Source of the DNA: Vanrija pseudolonga
Taxonomy: Eukaryota; Basidiomycota; Tremellomycetes; Trichosporonales; Trichosporonaceae
DNA length: 64,000 bases
Direction: 5' to 3'
NCBI RefSeq assembly: GCF_020906515.1
Contig: NC_085851.1
Coordinates: forward strand, 1,302,001 to 1,366,000
Shown here: piece by piece, positions 33,772 to 45,726 of the stretch
How the letters are laid out: each line of letters begins with the position of its first letter
Numbering within the stretch: position 1 is the stretch's first letter
The notes under the pieces: model-generated
What the model saw: the letters and a program-made list of their open reading frames with translations, nothing else
Told to the model about the DNA's origin: nothing
Databases searched by the model: none
Translations under genes and position numbers: made by a program

Positions 33772-34403
33772 AGCACCGATTTGTGTGCACTTTGTTCACC
33801 CCCACCTCCCTCCCCTGCCTAATGCACCATCCATTGCACATACACACATCCATACGCGAGACGGCGGGTCCGCCGCCTCTGGACAATTACCCTTTGTAGA
33901 GTCTAAACATGCATTTACTGTTGCATTGAGTGGGTGTTGGGGCGTTGGGGGAGGTCGTCGAGGTGCGCGGCTGTTGCACTGCTTTGATTAACGGCGTGCA
34001 CGCGTGCCCCCCTGTCAGTCCCTGCTCCGAGAATGGAATGCGTAGCGTGGCATGAACAAGGTTGTGCACATCCAATGTGAGCACTCTGGGGGTTGTTTGT
34101 TTCGACTAGCAGGGACCGGGTTGGACGCGTCTCGACGCGTCTCAAGTGCCACACACGTGCCGTCACAACCGCAGTGGCTCATGTCATTATGCATTCGGTC
34201 TATCGGCTCATCCTCGCTCTTGTCGTGGAATCTATGACACGTTATTGTCCGATGAGGTGTGGTAGGGGGCGCGAGGCCACCCAGTCCGTGGAATGAAAAG
34301 GTAGAAAATATAGCAGTATTACAATGGTGTTGATGACTCCAGCCACACTGGCTGAGAACACGCTGTGCAGGGTACAAGGAGGAGGGAGGAAGGGAGGGAG
34401 TCT
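33772..34403. other. Convergent 3' region between aspartic protease and large disordered protein gene
   Basis: 632 bp between two convergent stops. Mixed composition with AT-rich parts near 34290-34330 (probable 3' UTR of the minus-strand gene). No coding signal was seen. Confidence 0.45.
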
Positions 34404-37400
34404 CTACATGATACCCTCGTGCGCCGTGTCAAAGGACTCGTCGTCGTCGGTCGTGCTCATGTCGTAGTGTGCGGGGCGGAACGGCCCACGCGAGGGTCGT
34501 CGCGACGCGGTATACTTGCTGGGGGTATCGGATACCGTGACGGTGGCAGCGGGAAAGGAACCAGGGGAGGGTGTTGCTGGTGACACGCCGTGCGGCAGAG
34601 TGCTCAACTCGGGCGTTCGCGGCGTGTACGGGATACCGTCGCCGTCATCCGTGTTGGTGCCGTGGGAAGAGACGCTCTCGGGCGTAGCCGTGTTGGTCGA
34701 CTCGCCGGTCGAGTCGTCGGCAATGAGCGGCTCGGGCGAGCTCGAGCGCAGGACCTCGGGGATGCTGTGCTCATTGCCAGTCGCGGCGGCCCAAAGGGCA
34801 AGGTCAGGTCCAACCGAGACACGGTTGGCGGCGTCCTCGAGCAGAGTGGGGGTTGAGTGGCGAACAACAGGGTTGTGGAGAACAGCAGTAGTTCCCGCGC
34901 CACGGTTGACGCTCACGCCGAGGGGGACGGTTCCAACTTCGCGGCGGGCGAACCCAGCAAAGGCCGACGTGATGCCCGAGTCGGGGCGCGGAACGTTGTG
35001 CGTAGCGGCCCGGGGGGTCGTCTCGGTCGAGTCGGCGACAATCTCCTCGGTCTGCTGGGTAAGGTTGTCGAGTCCCAAGCCAAGAGGCGAGTCGGCACGC
35101 GACGACGTGCTCGACTGCATGTACGCCGACGACGTGTTGCTGTGAGCGTACGGCGGATTGGGGAACGGGTCGTTGCGTTCCTCCACAGGAGTGAAGAACG
35201 CCGATGAATTCGAGTCAACCGAGCCAGCGTGGGTTGGCGGAGACATGGGCCAGCCGCCGGGCACAGTGGGTAAGGAGACGCGCTTGATGGAAACTGGGGA
35301 CGTGGTCTTGTTCATCGTGATGGTCGTCAGGTCGTCCTGAGACACGCGAGCCACGGCGACCATGGGCATGGAAGGCGAGGAAGCGAGCGAGGACGATGAT
35401 GCAGATGCGGGGAGGGACGTCTTGCGGCCAGTGGCGGCGGTGGCAACAGTGGCAGTCGCAATGGTCGCGGCAGCCACCATGCCTGGCGAGCCAATGGTCG
35501 ACCCGGTAGGCAAGGGAGGGCTAATGAGGCTCGGGCTAGCAGGCGACTCGGATCGCCTCCGGGCCGCCGTCGCGGCTAGCGCTGCTGGGATGGAGCTGTT
35601 CCTGTTAACCCGTCCGAGTCCTCCGGCCGCCTTGGGGATGGTCGAAGACGGAACTTCCAGGGCCGGCTCCTCACTCACTGGGGCTTCAGCCACCGGTGGT
35701 AGTTCAGACAGGGGCGATGGCAGGGGGGAGGTGTATCGCTTTGGGGTCACGGTGGCGGCTGGCTTTGCGTTTTCCTTCAGCTGTTGCTCCTGCAGCAGCT
35801 GCTCCTTGGTGTACGCGGCGATCACGGGCTGCTTGACCGAGGGGTCAGACTTGACGTTGGTGATCGAGCCCAGGAGGCCGAGGCCAACTGTGCGCGACGA
35901 CAGCCGTTTCGTGCTGGGCGGGGGCGCCTTGAAAGCAGACTCGGGAGGGTCGAACGCAGCAGCAAAGGCCAGGTGGGCAAGGCCACCGTCGGTGGGCGAG
36001 GCGGGCTGAGAACCAGTCGAGGCGGGCTGAGAACCAGTCGCGTTCTCGTTCGCGTCAACAGTGGCGGGTGCCGAGGGCGCCGTGTTGGTCTTGTGCGCAG
36101 CGACAACGCCAGCCGTCGTAGCGGCTGCAACAGCTGCAGCACCAGCAATACCGGCGGTCACACGCGCGGCCGAGGCCTTCTCATCCTTTGGGGGAGGGCG
36201 AGACGTGATCCAGGCGTTCTGGTCCACAGCAGGCTTCTCTGCCGATGCCGGCGTCGCCTTCTCCGTCACCGGGGTAGACGTCTCGACCTTGAGAACAGGC
36301 TTCTCCGCAGCGGGCGCAGCCACAGGCACCGAAGGGGCGACCTGGACAGCGGGCGGGACAGTCTGCTCAAAAGCGTGCTCAGTGGTCACAGGGCTCCCCT
36401 CAGACGAAGGGCTGGAAGGGTTGGCGATGCGTAATGGGCCCTTGATCGGAGTCTGCGGCCTCTCGGCGGGCACCACAGCAGCAGGCAGCGCGACATTCGC
36501 TGGCGGCTTCTCAGTCGTCGGCGACATGGCGGCCTTGTTTAATAAGCCGTCTACCGAGGGAGGGCGGATCCTGGTCTGCACGGGGTAAGGCTTGCCAGTG
36601 CCGGACATGGTCCTCTGGCGCGTGCCGTCCGAGAGCGGAACGGTGCCGACCGTGGCGCGCTTGTTGATTGTGGGCGTCGGCATCTGCATCGTCGGCGTCG
36701 GGAAGGGGTTTGGATGCCTCTGGAGGTTGGCCAAGGCAGACGCCGTGGCGGAGGAGATTGGCTTGACAGGTCCGGTAGGCATGGTGCTCGCGATACCCGG
36801 GCCTGGAGCCACAGCCATGGTGGAGCGCTTGGCAGCCAGGGGGGAGGGAGCGGGGATCGGCTTGGACAGCGTCGCGGGTAAGTCGGTAACGCTCTGCGAA
36901 GGGCGCATGCCAGGCGCGGGTGGCCTGGCCCAGGCCTCTGGGAGCGATGGCACGGCGGGGATGTTCTCCTCCTGGTCGCGCGACTTCTTGAAGAGGTTGC
37001 CAATGCTCATGCGCTTGCCGAGGCCGAGCGACGAGCTACGGCTGTGGCTCTGGCGCTTGTCCTTCTTGGTAGGCTTCTCTGATGTGGCGCTTGTGCTGAC
37101 TCTGTCCGCGCGCGTGTTGGGCGCAGACGGAGGCGCGGCAGGTGCAGCACCGGCGTTCTTGGTCAGGGCCGCGAGCGCGTCCGGCACATAGTTGGACACT
37201 CCATCCGGGATGGCAGGGACAGGCGGCGCGTCCTTGTGGTCAAAGTGCTTGCCGGCGCGTAAGTCGGGCTTGCTCTGCGAACGGCGGACCTTCTTGCCAG
37301 TCGCGGGATCCGCCTGGGACGCGGCGAAGAGGTCCTTCATGGAGAAGCGCTTCGAGGGCATCTTCTCCGCCTTGGGCTTGTCGGTCCCCGTTGCCTTGAC

Positions 37401-39480
37401 ATGCTGAGGCTCAATCTTGGGAGGCGGGGGCAGCTCCTCAAAGTTGGGCTTGCTGCGGGAGAAGAGGGAAGAGAGCGACAGAGAACGGCGGTGCTTCTTC
37501 TTGTCCTGCTTGCCATCTGTCGCAGGAGCAGTTTCAGAAGCACTGATGTTGCGGAGGGCAGGACGCGTCGGCTTTGGTTGCTGGCTCTGACGAGAAGCAG
37601 CCGCGGCTGTAACCGCGCCAGCGGCCGCCACAGTGGTGGTTGCCACGGCAGCAGTTTCACCCACGCTCATGCCTGGAGGACCTTGCAACTTGGGCTCTGC
37701 ACCGAGACGGAATGCCTGGTCGAGCTCTCCAATCACAGAGTTGCGCGCCGTACTGGTGACGGACGTGGGATCTCTGGTAGCGTTGTTTGGACGCGACTCC
37801 GGCTGTTGGGCCAGAATCTCAACGGACGGGACAGAATTGACCGACGGAATCTGCGTCTGTGGGAGCGGGACAGCCACCGGCGTGTTTTGGACATGCACCG
37901 GGGTCCGTTGCAACGGTTGTGATGGAACGGCCTGCTTCTGAACAACAGGTGGTGGGGGAGGCGGCGTGGACGCGACGACGGCCCGTGTTGACGCGTTGGT
38001 CGTCGGGGGCGACGCGTTGTTGCCAGGGAAAACAGCCGAGGTGGGGCTCTCAGACTCAAACGCGACCCACGCGTCGGGTTTGCCGTCAACGATCGCGTCG
38101 TAGAGCGCCGTGTCTGGCAGATCACCAACAGTCTGCTCCCACTCTGCAGAGAAGGTGGAGAAACGCGCAGTGTCGGCGTCGATCGAGGTCGACAGCTTCT
38201 CTGATGCACGCGTAGTGGCGGCCTCGCGCGTCTGTGGCGGCGGCGGGGTGACGACGGAAGCAGAAGCGGGGGTACGCGACATGGGCGACGGGTTGGTGGA
38301 GGCAAGTGGCTCGGCGGCGACCTTTGTTGTCGGCACTGCTGGCTCTGTTTGCGAGCGGGTCGGCGGTGGTGGTGGTGGTGGTGGTGTTTGGGGGTCGCGT
38401 AGAGTGTGAGAAGTCGCGATTGCCTTGTTATATTCTTGCGACTTTCGTGGGTACAGTGTTATGGGACCGTCGCTAGGTTCATCTGGTGCCAAGTGTCAGC
38501 ACCCCGTACCTGAGACGACAGGAACTCGAAATGCCCATCCAAAGGGTCAAATCCGACAAGGGGGTAACAAACTCACCATCGGGTGGTATCAGGCAAACAG
38601 TTGGAAGAGACACTGAGTGGTGTAAAGTTATGCCTCTGCGTTGTTCTGTCGCAGGTGCAGGTCCGCTCACAGTCCTTCTCGGTGAAGCAGGAACCGGGAG
38701 ACGCAGTGGTGGAGGTGGTGCTCGGCGTGACGCCTTCATGTCCCAACCGTTGGAAAAGCTCTGCGAGGCGGGCATGGTGGGCGACGAGCCGTTTGCAAAG
38801 GTCTGCGAGGTGGTAGGGACAGAGCCGTTTGCAAACGCCTGAGGCTGGGGTGGGGGCGTCTCGGGGGCCTGCTGCAGGTGCTGCTGCTTGGGAAGAGGAA
38901 CTACGCTCTGTAGAGGAGAAGGAACCATGCTCTGTCTAGGTGACGGCAACATGCTCTGTCGCGGCGATGGTAAGGCTGTCGATCTGGCGGGGTTGGGGAC
39001 CGCCTGACCGGCTTGGAACTGGGCGAGCGCGGCGGCTCCCTTGTCGTACGGTGACGGGCCCGACATGCCTGGGGCCATGGCCGTTGGTGTGGGCAGCGTC
39101 GAGGCGCGCTTCTTCGAGTTTGGCGTGCGCGAGTGATGGCTCGTGATCTCGTCGAGGCTGGGCCACAGGTCGCTCATGGCTCCAGGGTGCGGGGCGTACT
39201 CGACCTGGGCAGCGCGCGAGGCCGCTCGGCTGGCGGCGACGGTCGTCGGCGTGGTCGGAATGGTCGAGAGACGCTGCTGCGTAGGGAAGGACGACGAGCG
39301 CGTGAACGGGCGGTGTGCGCCGTGGGGGTACTCGTTGAATATCAAGTCGTCGGCTGCCCAGTCGTCGTCGACCTCGTCTTTTGCTGTCGTCGCTGTTGCT
39401 GGTGCGGCTTTGCGAAAGATGGAGGAGAGGCCTCGTTCAGAGCGGGAAGGCCGCACGGAATGGGTCGATCCAGCTGCCAT
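34404..39480 (-). CDS. Large intrinsically disordered Ser/Pro/Ala-rich protein, unknown function
   Basis: Two exons (39480-38577 and 38482-34404) around a 94-nt intron give 1,660 residues; the sum is exactly in frame and the join reads PPDDEPSDGPITLYPRK. Almost the whole protein is predicted disordered by eye: SPRQSM repeats, poly-Pro (PPPPPPPP), AATTVAAAGAVTAAA runs and many Ser-Pro sites suited to proline-directed kinases. Basic Arg/Lys-Ser patches recur (KKHRRSLSLSSLFSRSKP, KRFSMKDLFAAS, KRMSIGNLFKKSRD), each an [RK]xxS phosphosite followed by a hydrophobic-Leu-Phe. These three look like copies of one short linear motif. It starts MAAGSTHSVRPSRSERGLSS and ends DDDESFDTAHEGIM. No enzyme domain is visible. 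A scaffold role in cell polarity, septation or signalling is possible but unproven. Confidence 0.8.
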
Positions 39481-41035
39481 TGCGGAGGGACGGAGACGGA
39501 GGAGGAGGTGGGATGGTCGTTTGTCCCGGGGTATGTAACGTTTTTGTGGTGGTGGTGTTGGTGGTGATGCTACCTGCTGCTCTGCTCTGCTCTACCACGG
39601 CATGAATGTTGACACGACAACTATTAGTGGTTTGACGAGATGAACGAGTGAAACGGGCTGGATCGGCGGCACAACGGGGGGCACGGCGGGGCGGGCTGCT
39701 TGCTGCTGCTGCTGCTGCTGCTGGGCTCTTGTGCGTGATCGTGTCGTCGTCGTCGTCGTGATGCTTGTCTGTCGAGCAAGGAGGGCCTTTCCCCTGGGCC
39801 TGGACAGGTTGCGGCAGCTGGAATGTTGATGCGGGTTGTGGGTGGAAATGCCCGCTCACGCGTGCTGCCGTAGCGTTATTTGCAGGTTGGTATGGGTCTA
39901 GAACAAGGCAAGTGAGATGCGGATGGGCCAGGGGGGGAAGGAAGGGGGAGAGCCGCTTCCAAGTTGAGTGATGGGCAGACAGACTTGCCTTGTTGCCAGT
40001 ATTGGGGTCAATGTTTACGACATGGCTCCAACGGCGCAAGACGGCGCGCGGCGCGGCGCCGAGAATGACACTGGGGTCTGTGCGTCGACGGGCGGGCGGG
40101 CTCGGGCGTCCCTCGCCTTGTCCTTTTCGGCCCTCGCCTCGCTCTGTATCGCGCGCCGGCCGTGACGGTCAACAAGGCCCAGCAAGGCAAGGAGCAAAAC
40201 AAGTCTTTCCTGCGGTGACAAAATGGGCGACGATGCGGCCGATGCGGGCACCGCGTCGTGTCGTGTCTTGGGTGTCTTGGCCCGCGCGCGCGCGCTCTGC
40301 AGTGTCTCTCCCCGCGTCGTTGGGTGCTGTGACGGTTTCCCTGACACTGAGTGTTTCAGAGCAGCCGGCAACGGCGCCCAGACCCTGGACATTTACACCC
40401 TGAACCCGGCAAGCCCTCAGGTGCCGGCAAGGCCAACCTTCTGTGCTGGTCACTGCTCTCTGCACTGCTGGGTGCACTGCTACACTGCTACTACATGCTA
40501 CACCACTCCATAAACACTGTGCGCCCGGAAAAGATGAGGCACTGATTGTGCGGCTGTAGGTTGGGAGACGGTGGGCGAGGCTCGGTTTGCTGGAGCACGC
40601 AGCCAGTCAATCACAACATTGACACTCTGACCATCCGACAGAAGTTGAGCTTGTTGACAACTTTGGGTGTGTGGTGTGTGTCGTCGCCGTCGCCCTGATC
40701 AGACAGAGAGGTAAACAAGAGGTGGAGCAAACAAACGTATGGCTCGGCAGGGTGGCAGACGAGTGCCCCTTCCCCTCTCCGCCACCCTTGCTTGACGAGG
40801 AGGACGGACAAACACCGTCGTCGTGGTCGTGGTCGTCGTCGTGTCCGGGGTCGTGTGCGTCGTCGAGTGGCACAGTGCTACAGATTGGGTACGACAGCTG
40901 GTAGGTAGTGCGCACGACGCGATCGTAGACTGTAGTCAACCTAATGGCTAGTCACGGCAGTCACCACACAAACACACACACATGCTCCATACACTTGGTC
41001 CGAGACAAAGCCTCATCCCACAAACCCACACCACA
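39481..41035. other. Intergenic region upstream of the large disordered protein gene
   Basis: It includes a GCTGCTGCTGCTG run (39702-39722), TCGTCGTCG runs and long Gly/GT-rich sequence that on the minus strand is pyrimidine-rich leader. Open frames at 40015-40500 have poor codon use. No gene is supported. Confidence 0.45.
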
Positions 41036-41296
41036 CTAACAGGTCGTCGCGGCCTCACTGTGCCTCAGGGTGGTGAAGAGGGCCTGGCGGATATCACCAG
41101 GGACAGGCGCCACGGACGCCGGCTCACCCCACTGCGGCGCCGGGCACCCTTTGCGTTGGCCGCTCTGCTGCCCCGCAACGCCGCTGGCACGTTGGGTTGA
41201 CGGCAAAGGCGCCGGGTGCGCCGGGTGGCATCGGCCGCTGTCCGTCGGCGACTTGTGCAGCAGACCATCACTCGGCATGACGCAAGCAACAAGCAT
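41036..41296 (-). CDS. Weak candidate small ORF
   Basis: A minus-strand frame beginning MLVACVMPSDGLLHKSPTDS and ending SEAATTC. An intron-like segment (GTGAGC donor, TGACTAAC branch, ACTAG acceptor) lies directly upstream, and AATAKPMAGLK could be a preceding exon. Codon use is only fair and no family is recognised. It may be chance, or part of the cyclin gene 3' UTR. Confidence 0.2.
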   Translation of the reverse strand: MLVACVMPSDGLLHKSPTDSGRCHPAHPAPLPSTQRASGVAGQQSGQRKGCPAPQWGEPASVAPVPGDIRQALFTTLRHSEAATTC

Positions 41297-41872
41297 GGCT
41301 AGTGTTTGTTAGTCAACAGTGGCGCTCACTAGGTGCAGGTCATACGGGAGCTTATCACCTACCTTCAGTCCTGCCATTGGCTTGGCAGTGGCGGCGATCA
41401 TGACTTGACTCTCATCGCGAGCATCGGCCTGAATGGAAGCCCAGTTTTCTGTGAATACTTGGTTGCGGACGCGTCAGCGCGCCATGGCGCCGCCAACGCC
41501 GCCGACGGGAAGACTGTCATGTGCTGGGTAACATGACCGTGTCGCGACGCCACCTTCCCGCTCATTGCTCCCCCCGACCCGCCCCGGCGCGTACATAGCA
41601 CAAGGTGCATCTAGTTATCAAGTGGCACATGAACATACGAGCCTTGTAGTCGTCTCATCGACGAGACCAACACCGCACCATGCAATGCAGGAGGGGAGAG
41701 GGAACAGAGGGCAACAGGACGGCCCGAGACAGGAATACCGTAGATGTGGTATATTGCAATTGTTCCATTAATGTTTGGATGGTTGAGAGGCTTGAAAGAC
41801 GAAACTGAATGGTATTGAAGCCAGTGTACATGGCTGGCTGGCGAGAGAGTGTGTCGGTGCGAGGTGAACTGT

Positions 41873-44034
41873 TCATGGCGTCACAGGAGGAGGGGCAGGG
41901 AGGTCGTCGCCAAACTCGGCCTCGAGCTCGCGTCCCTGCTCGGGCGAGTTGCCCTTGTGAGACTGGGGCCAGCGGTGGATTGCCCAGTCGCAGACAAAGA
42001 CCGAGGCCTTGAGGTGTTTCTTGGGAGTTGTCAGCAGGGGCTCATCCATTTGTCCACGACACCGCTTACCTTGCTGGCATACTTCTTGTAAAAGGCCGAA
42101 GACGTGTCCAGCGACTTGCTGACCACATAGTCGAGCATGACTTGGGCACAGGGCAGGACCTCGGCCTGCGAATAGCCAGAGTAGTGCACCATGTTGGCGT
42201 GCCATGGTCCGCGGTCCAAGCACAGGCGGGCGAGCCACATGGCACCTGCTGCGAGCATTGATGGTGGGTAGGGGAGCAATCGGTGCTCGACACACGAAAT
42301 TTCAATGAAGAACTTTGCGACCGTGCGGGCGTGGACATCGTAGCCGTCCGCCTTGGAAACGCGTCTGAGGAAGTGAAGCGGGTTGGGGTAGGACAGGTCA
42401 AACTCGAGGGTGGAGAGAAGGTATCGCTCGGCGCGCAAAATTTCGTCGACCTCGTAACCGCCGTCGGTCATGTGAAGGAAGTGGGTGATGGAAGGGCAGA
42501 TGACTTCCTCGTACTTTGCGGCGACGAAGAGGGCGGTCAAGCCGACGAGCTGGAACTTGACCAGGGAGACTAGCCTCACTGAGAGGAAGCGGTCGATGAG
42601 GTTGGTCGCAATGAGGAGCGTCTCGGGAAGTAGGCGGAACTTGGAGTGGACCTCGATGATCCAGTCGATGAGAATCGCGCGCATCTTCCACTGCAGCTCG
42701 TCCTGCTGGTCCATGTAGTCGGGGTTGGCCATCGTGTTCTTCTGCTCGAGTTAGCGATGCACAGCCAAAAAGAACCCACCTCAATCTCCATCATGTACTT
42801 GAAGGCGTCGACGACATACTCGCTGACCATGCTCGGGTCGCCCTCGTCCTCGGCGTCGAGGTCGGTCCACCCCGCGTCCTTTGCCTTGCGCTTGGGGCTG
42901 AGGCGGACGGTGGCAAGCTCAAACTCCTTGTTGTCCTCATCGTAGTGGGTTGGGCCAAACACATCTTCTGGTGTTCCAGATGATGCGCGTAGCCGCTTGG
43001 GCGCGGGCTGGCCGACTTCTGGAAGCGAGGCAGTCGCCTTGAGGACACGACGGGCGGTGTGGGTAGAGGTTGAGGTGGAAGTGGATGCTGTTTCGAGGGA
43101 CGCGTTGGAGTGGGTTCGTGATAATGGGCCACGGCGCGTGGTGGTAGAGGTAGTGCCGACCTTGCGCTTGGTAGCGGCAGTCTTGCTGTCAAGAGCCTTT
43201 GCGTCTGTGACCGAAGGCTGTGATCCCCGAGTAGCGCGGAGAGGCTGTTGCGACTGGGTAGTTCCGAGGGGACGACGCTCGGCGCCTGCAGGAGCCTTGC
43301 CCTTGAGACCCTCCTTTGGTCCATTGTCCGATGCAAGGGGCAGTTCACCAAGGGCAGCGCGGCGCTTGGTGGCCAGCTTGCCGGCTTGCGCCTTGCCGTC
43401 GACTGCTGATGAGGAGGGCTTGCCGTCGGCGGCGTTGTTGCGCGAGGAAGGCGCACTTCCGGCGAGGGTCGAGCTTGTGCGCTTCATGACGGGGATCGAG
43501 GTTGCTGTTGATGGTGCACTGCTTGTCGCGGCGGCGCCTGCTGAACGAGTACGGGTGGCTATGGTGTTTTGGGCCGGAGGGGCATTCTCATCAACGCGAC
43601 GGGTAGCGCGACGGGTCTGCGGGTGCAAACACCAGTGGTCAGCAAATGGTGGTGGTGGTGGGTGGGTGGGTCTGTGCGGAGTGCGGAGCGTGAAACAGAG
43701 GGAATGGAAGGAAAAGGTTGAGCGACGACGAGCGACACCAAAAGCCAATGCCAAAAGGAAGACAGTCACGGCGGCGGTTGGTTCGGTGTGTGTTGGGTTG
43801 CGCGCGTGCAAGGACCGCCCCCCGCGCGCGCATCCATTCTCTGGCACAGATACGAGCGTATACACACACACGCCGACGCCGCAGCTTGGCACTGCTCATC
43901 GTGATGGCAACGCCGTGTGTGGGTTGGTTGCCCACGACACCGCGTTCCCAAACACGCTTCCCCCCCACTCGTTGTCTGACGACAACACGCCCTTAAAGTT
44001 AACGTCTGACACTTACGGGGATGCCGCTGGCCAT
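41873..44034 (-). CDS. B-type mitotic cyclin
   Basis: Minus-strand gene of about 600 residues. Exon 1 (44034-44017) encodes MASGIP; a 400-nt intron (44016-43617), long for this locus, precedes the main exon starting TRRATRRVDENAPP. The disordered N-terminus has a destruction box, RAALGELPL, within a basic context, the mark of APC/C-degraded mitotic cyclins. The cyclin box follows: MRAILIDWIIEVHSKFRLLP, TNLIDRFLSVRLVSLVKFQL and AAKYEEVICPSITHFLHMTD, then the C-terminal fold (FLRRVSKADGYDVHARTVAK, CVEHRLLPYPPSMLAAGAMW). It activates Cdk1 for S/G2-M transitions in the nucleus. Whether it corresponds to Clb1/2, Cdc13 or an S-phase cyclin cannot be decided here. Confidence 0.95.
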
Positions 44035-45726
44035 TGCGGGTAAACAGGAACTGGAGAGCACTCGCGCAGTGTGGTCAAGTCGGGCGGTGGGAGCGACGCG
44101 ACGTGCTTGTGTTGTATTAGGTGGTGGTGATGCAAGGTTGGATGATGAGCAAAGTGTAGAGTGAGAGAGAGCGAGACTTGATGCTTGGTGCGTCGAGAAA
44201 CCGGAGGCTTGGATTCAGGAGTTGTGTTGAGCGTGTTGTGTTGGTGCTCTCTAAAGCCCCTGAGGCTTGGTGTCGTCGCACCTCGTCGGGGCGGCGGTTG
44301 TATATTCTCGCCACGGCGGCGGCTGAACAGGACAATGGGTGGGGAGGGGGAGGAGGCGCCCGAGCGGGGGGGAAGGGCTTGGATTAAGGATGCGCGATGC
44401 AGCAAGAGTGGCAAGACAGCGACTCTGCGTGCAAGTGTATTAAGGAGGATGAGAGTAGTATGCAGGTGGTGGTGAGTGGTGATGAGTGGTTGTTGTTCTT
44501 TGAGTGATGCTTGCTGCTTGGAAGCTACCACTTTTGGTATCCCAGCCTGGACTGCATGGCATCACCTTTCGACGCGACTGACATGTCGCTTCAGTTGTGC
44601 TTGTTGATTTCCTGGCGCCCCGCCACAAGTTCAGGGAAATCCACGTGGCCCACCAAATTATTCCAGCTAAATAGCACAAGACGCGGTCAAAGTGGCGTTG
44701 TTAGGAAAATCGGTGGCCCTCTCTGGCCCTTTGTATTCGGTTTTAGGTCCAGTTTTCCTAATACTCGTCGCGGCACATCTGGCTGCACGCTGGCCCAGTT
44801 CAACGGAACCATTCCTGGCTCCCGAGTCAGCCCAGCCAGTCGCACGCCGCCGCACTGTCCGGCACGCGCGCGTCGCGTCTGAAACCCTTTGACGCCGACT
44901 CCTGTAGGATCTTTTTCTGGTCCTGGTCCTGCCAAAACTTGTGCCGAGCGGAGGTATGTGGCAAGGGGGCAAGCAGCAGGCGACCTGCGGGAGGACGCAG
45001 TTGGTGGGCAGGGGGGGACGGAGGGGGCGTAGAGTCACCTGCAGGCAGGCCACAAGACCCGCCCATTCTGCACTTCTGGTGTGGGCGTGTCCCAAATCTT
45101 GAGGGAAGGGGGCGCAGTAGTCGCCAGACTCCGTTCCGACCAGGCTGGCTGACTGGCTGGCTCTGGCAATGACGCGCTGCGCCGGGCCACACGAGCTGCT
45201 GCGTCGCTTGGACAGACGACGTGCATCGCGACCAAGCTTCCTTTTGCCCCTATACGGCCAGTCATCTTTACCCCTATGTCCTTACTGCGATTAGGCTCGC
45301 TACTGTTGCCCCTTTACCATCTGTTGCCGTCGTGACAATATGATCGAGCGAAGGGCGCATAACCGAGTAATGGGAGTCTAGCACGGGGGTAACGGCACGT
45401 CCTGACTGGCTGGGTGAAACTCGAAGCAACCGACCGCAGCCCGCCAAGAGGGCGCGCAGAGGGGCAGCCAAATGACGCGCCTGGCTGGCTGGCATGGTTT
45501 GTGGCCGACCGAGATGGACGTGACGCTGCGACGGCAGACCGCCCCCTTCCTTCCTTGGCCATGCACGCAGCATCGCACCCTGCCCCTGGCTCGCTGGTTA
45601 CTGCGGCGGCACCACCACGTCCCGCGGGACAATCTCATTAACGCTTCATAAAACTCGAGCGTGCACAACACCCCCTCGTCTTCCTTTATCACTCACCACC
45701 TCACCTTCCTCACAACAATCTAAAAA
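44035..45726. other. Divergent intergenic region, cyclin B (-) and beta-flanking-type gene (+)
   Basis: 1.7 kb. The part next to the cyclin start is GT/GGTGG-rich (leader on the minus strand). 44680-44760 is AT-richer. No reading frame is convincing; frames near 44690-45265 lack codon bias. A CT-rich leader runs into TCTAAAAAATGG at the next start. Confidence 0.45.
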
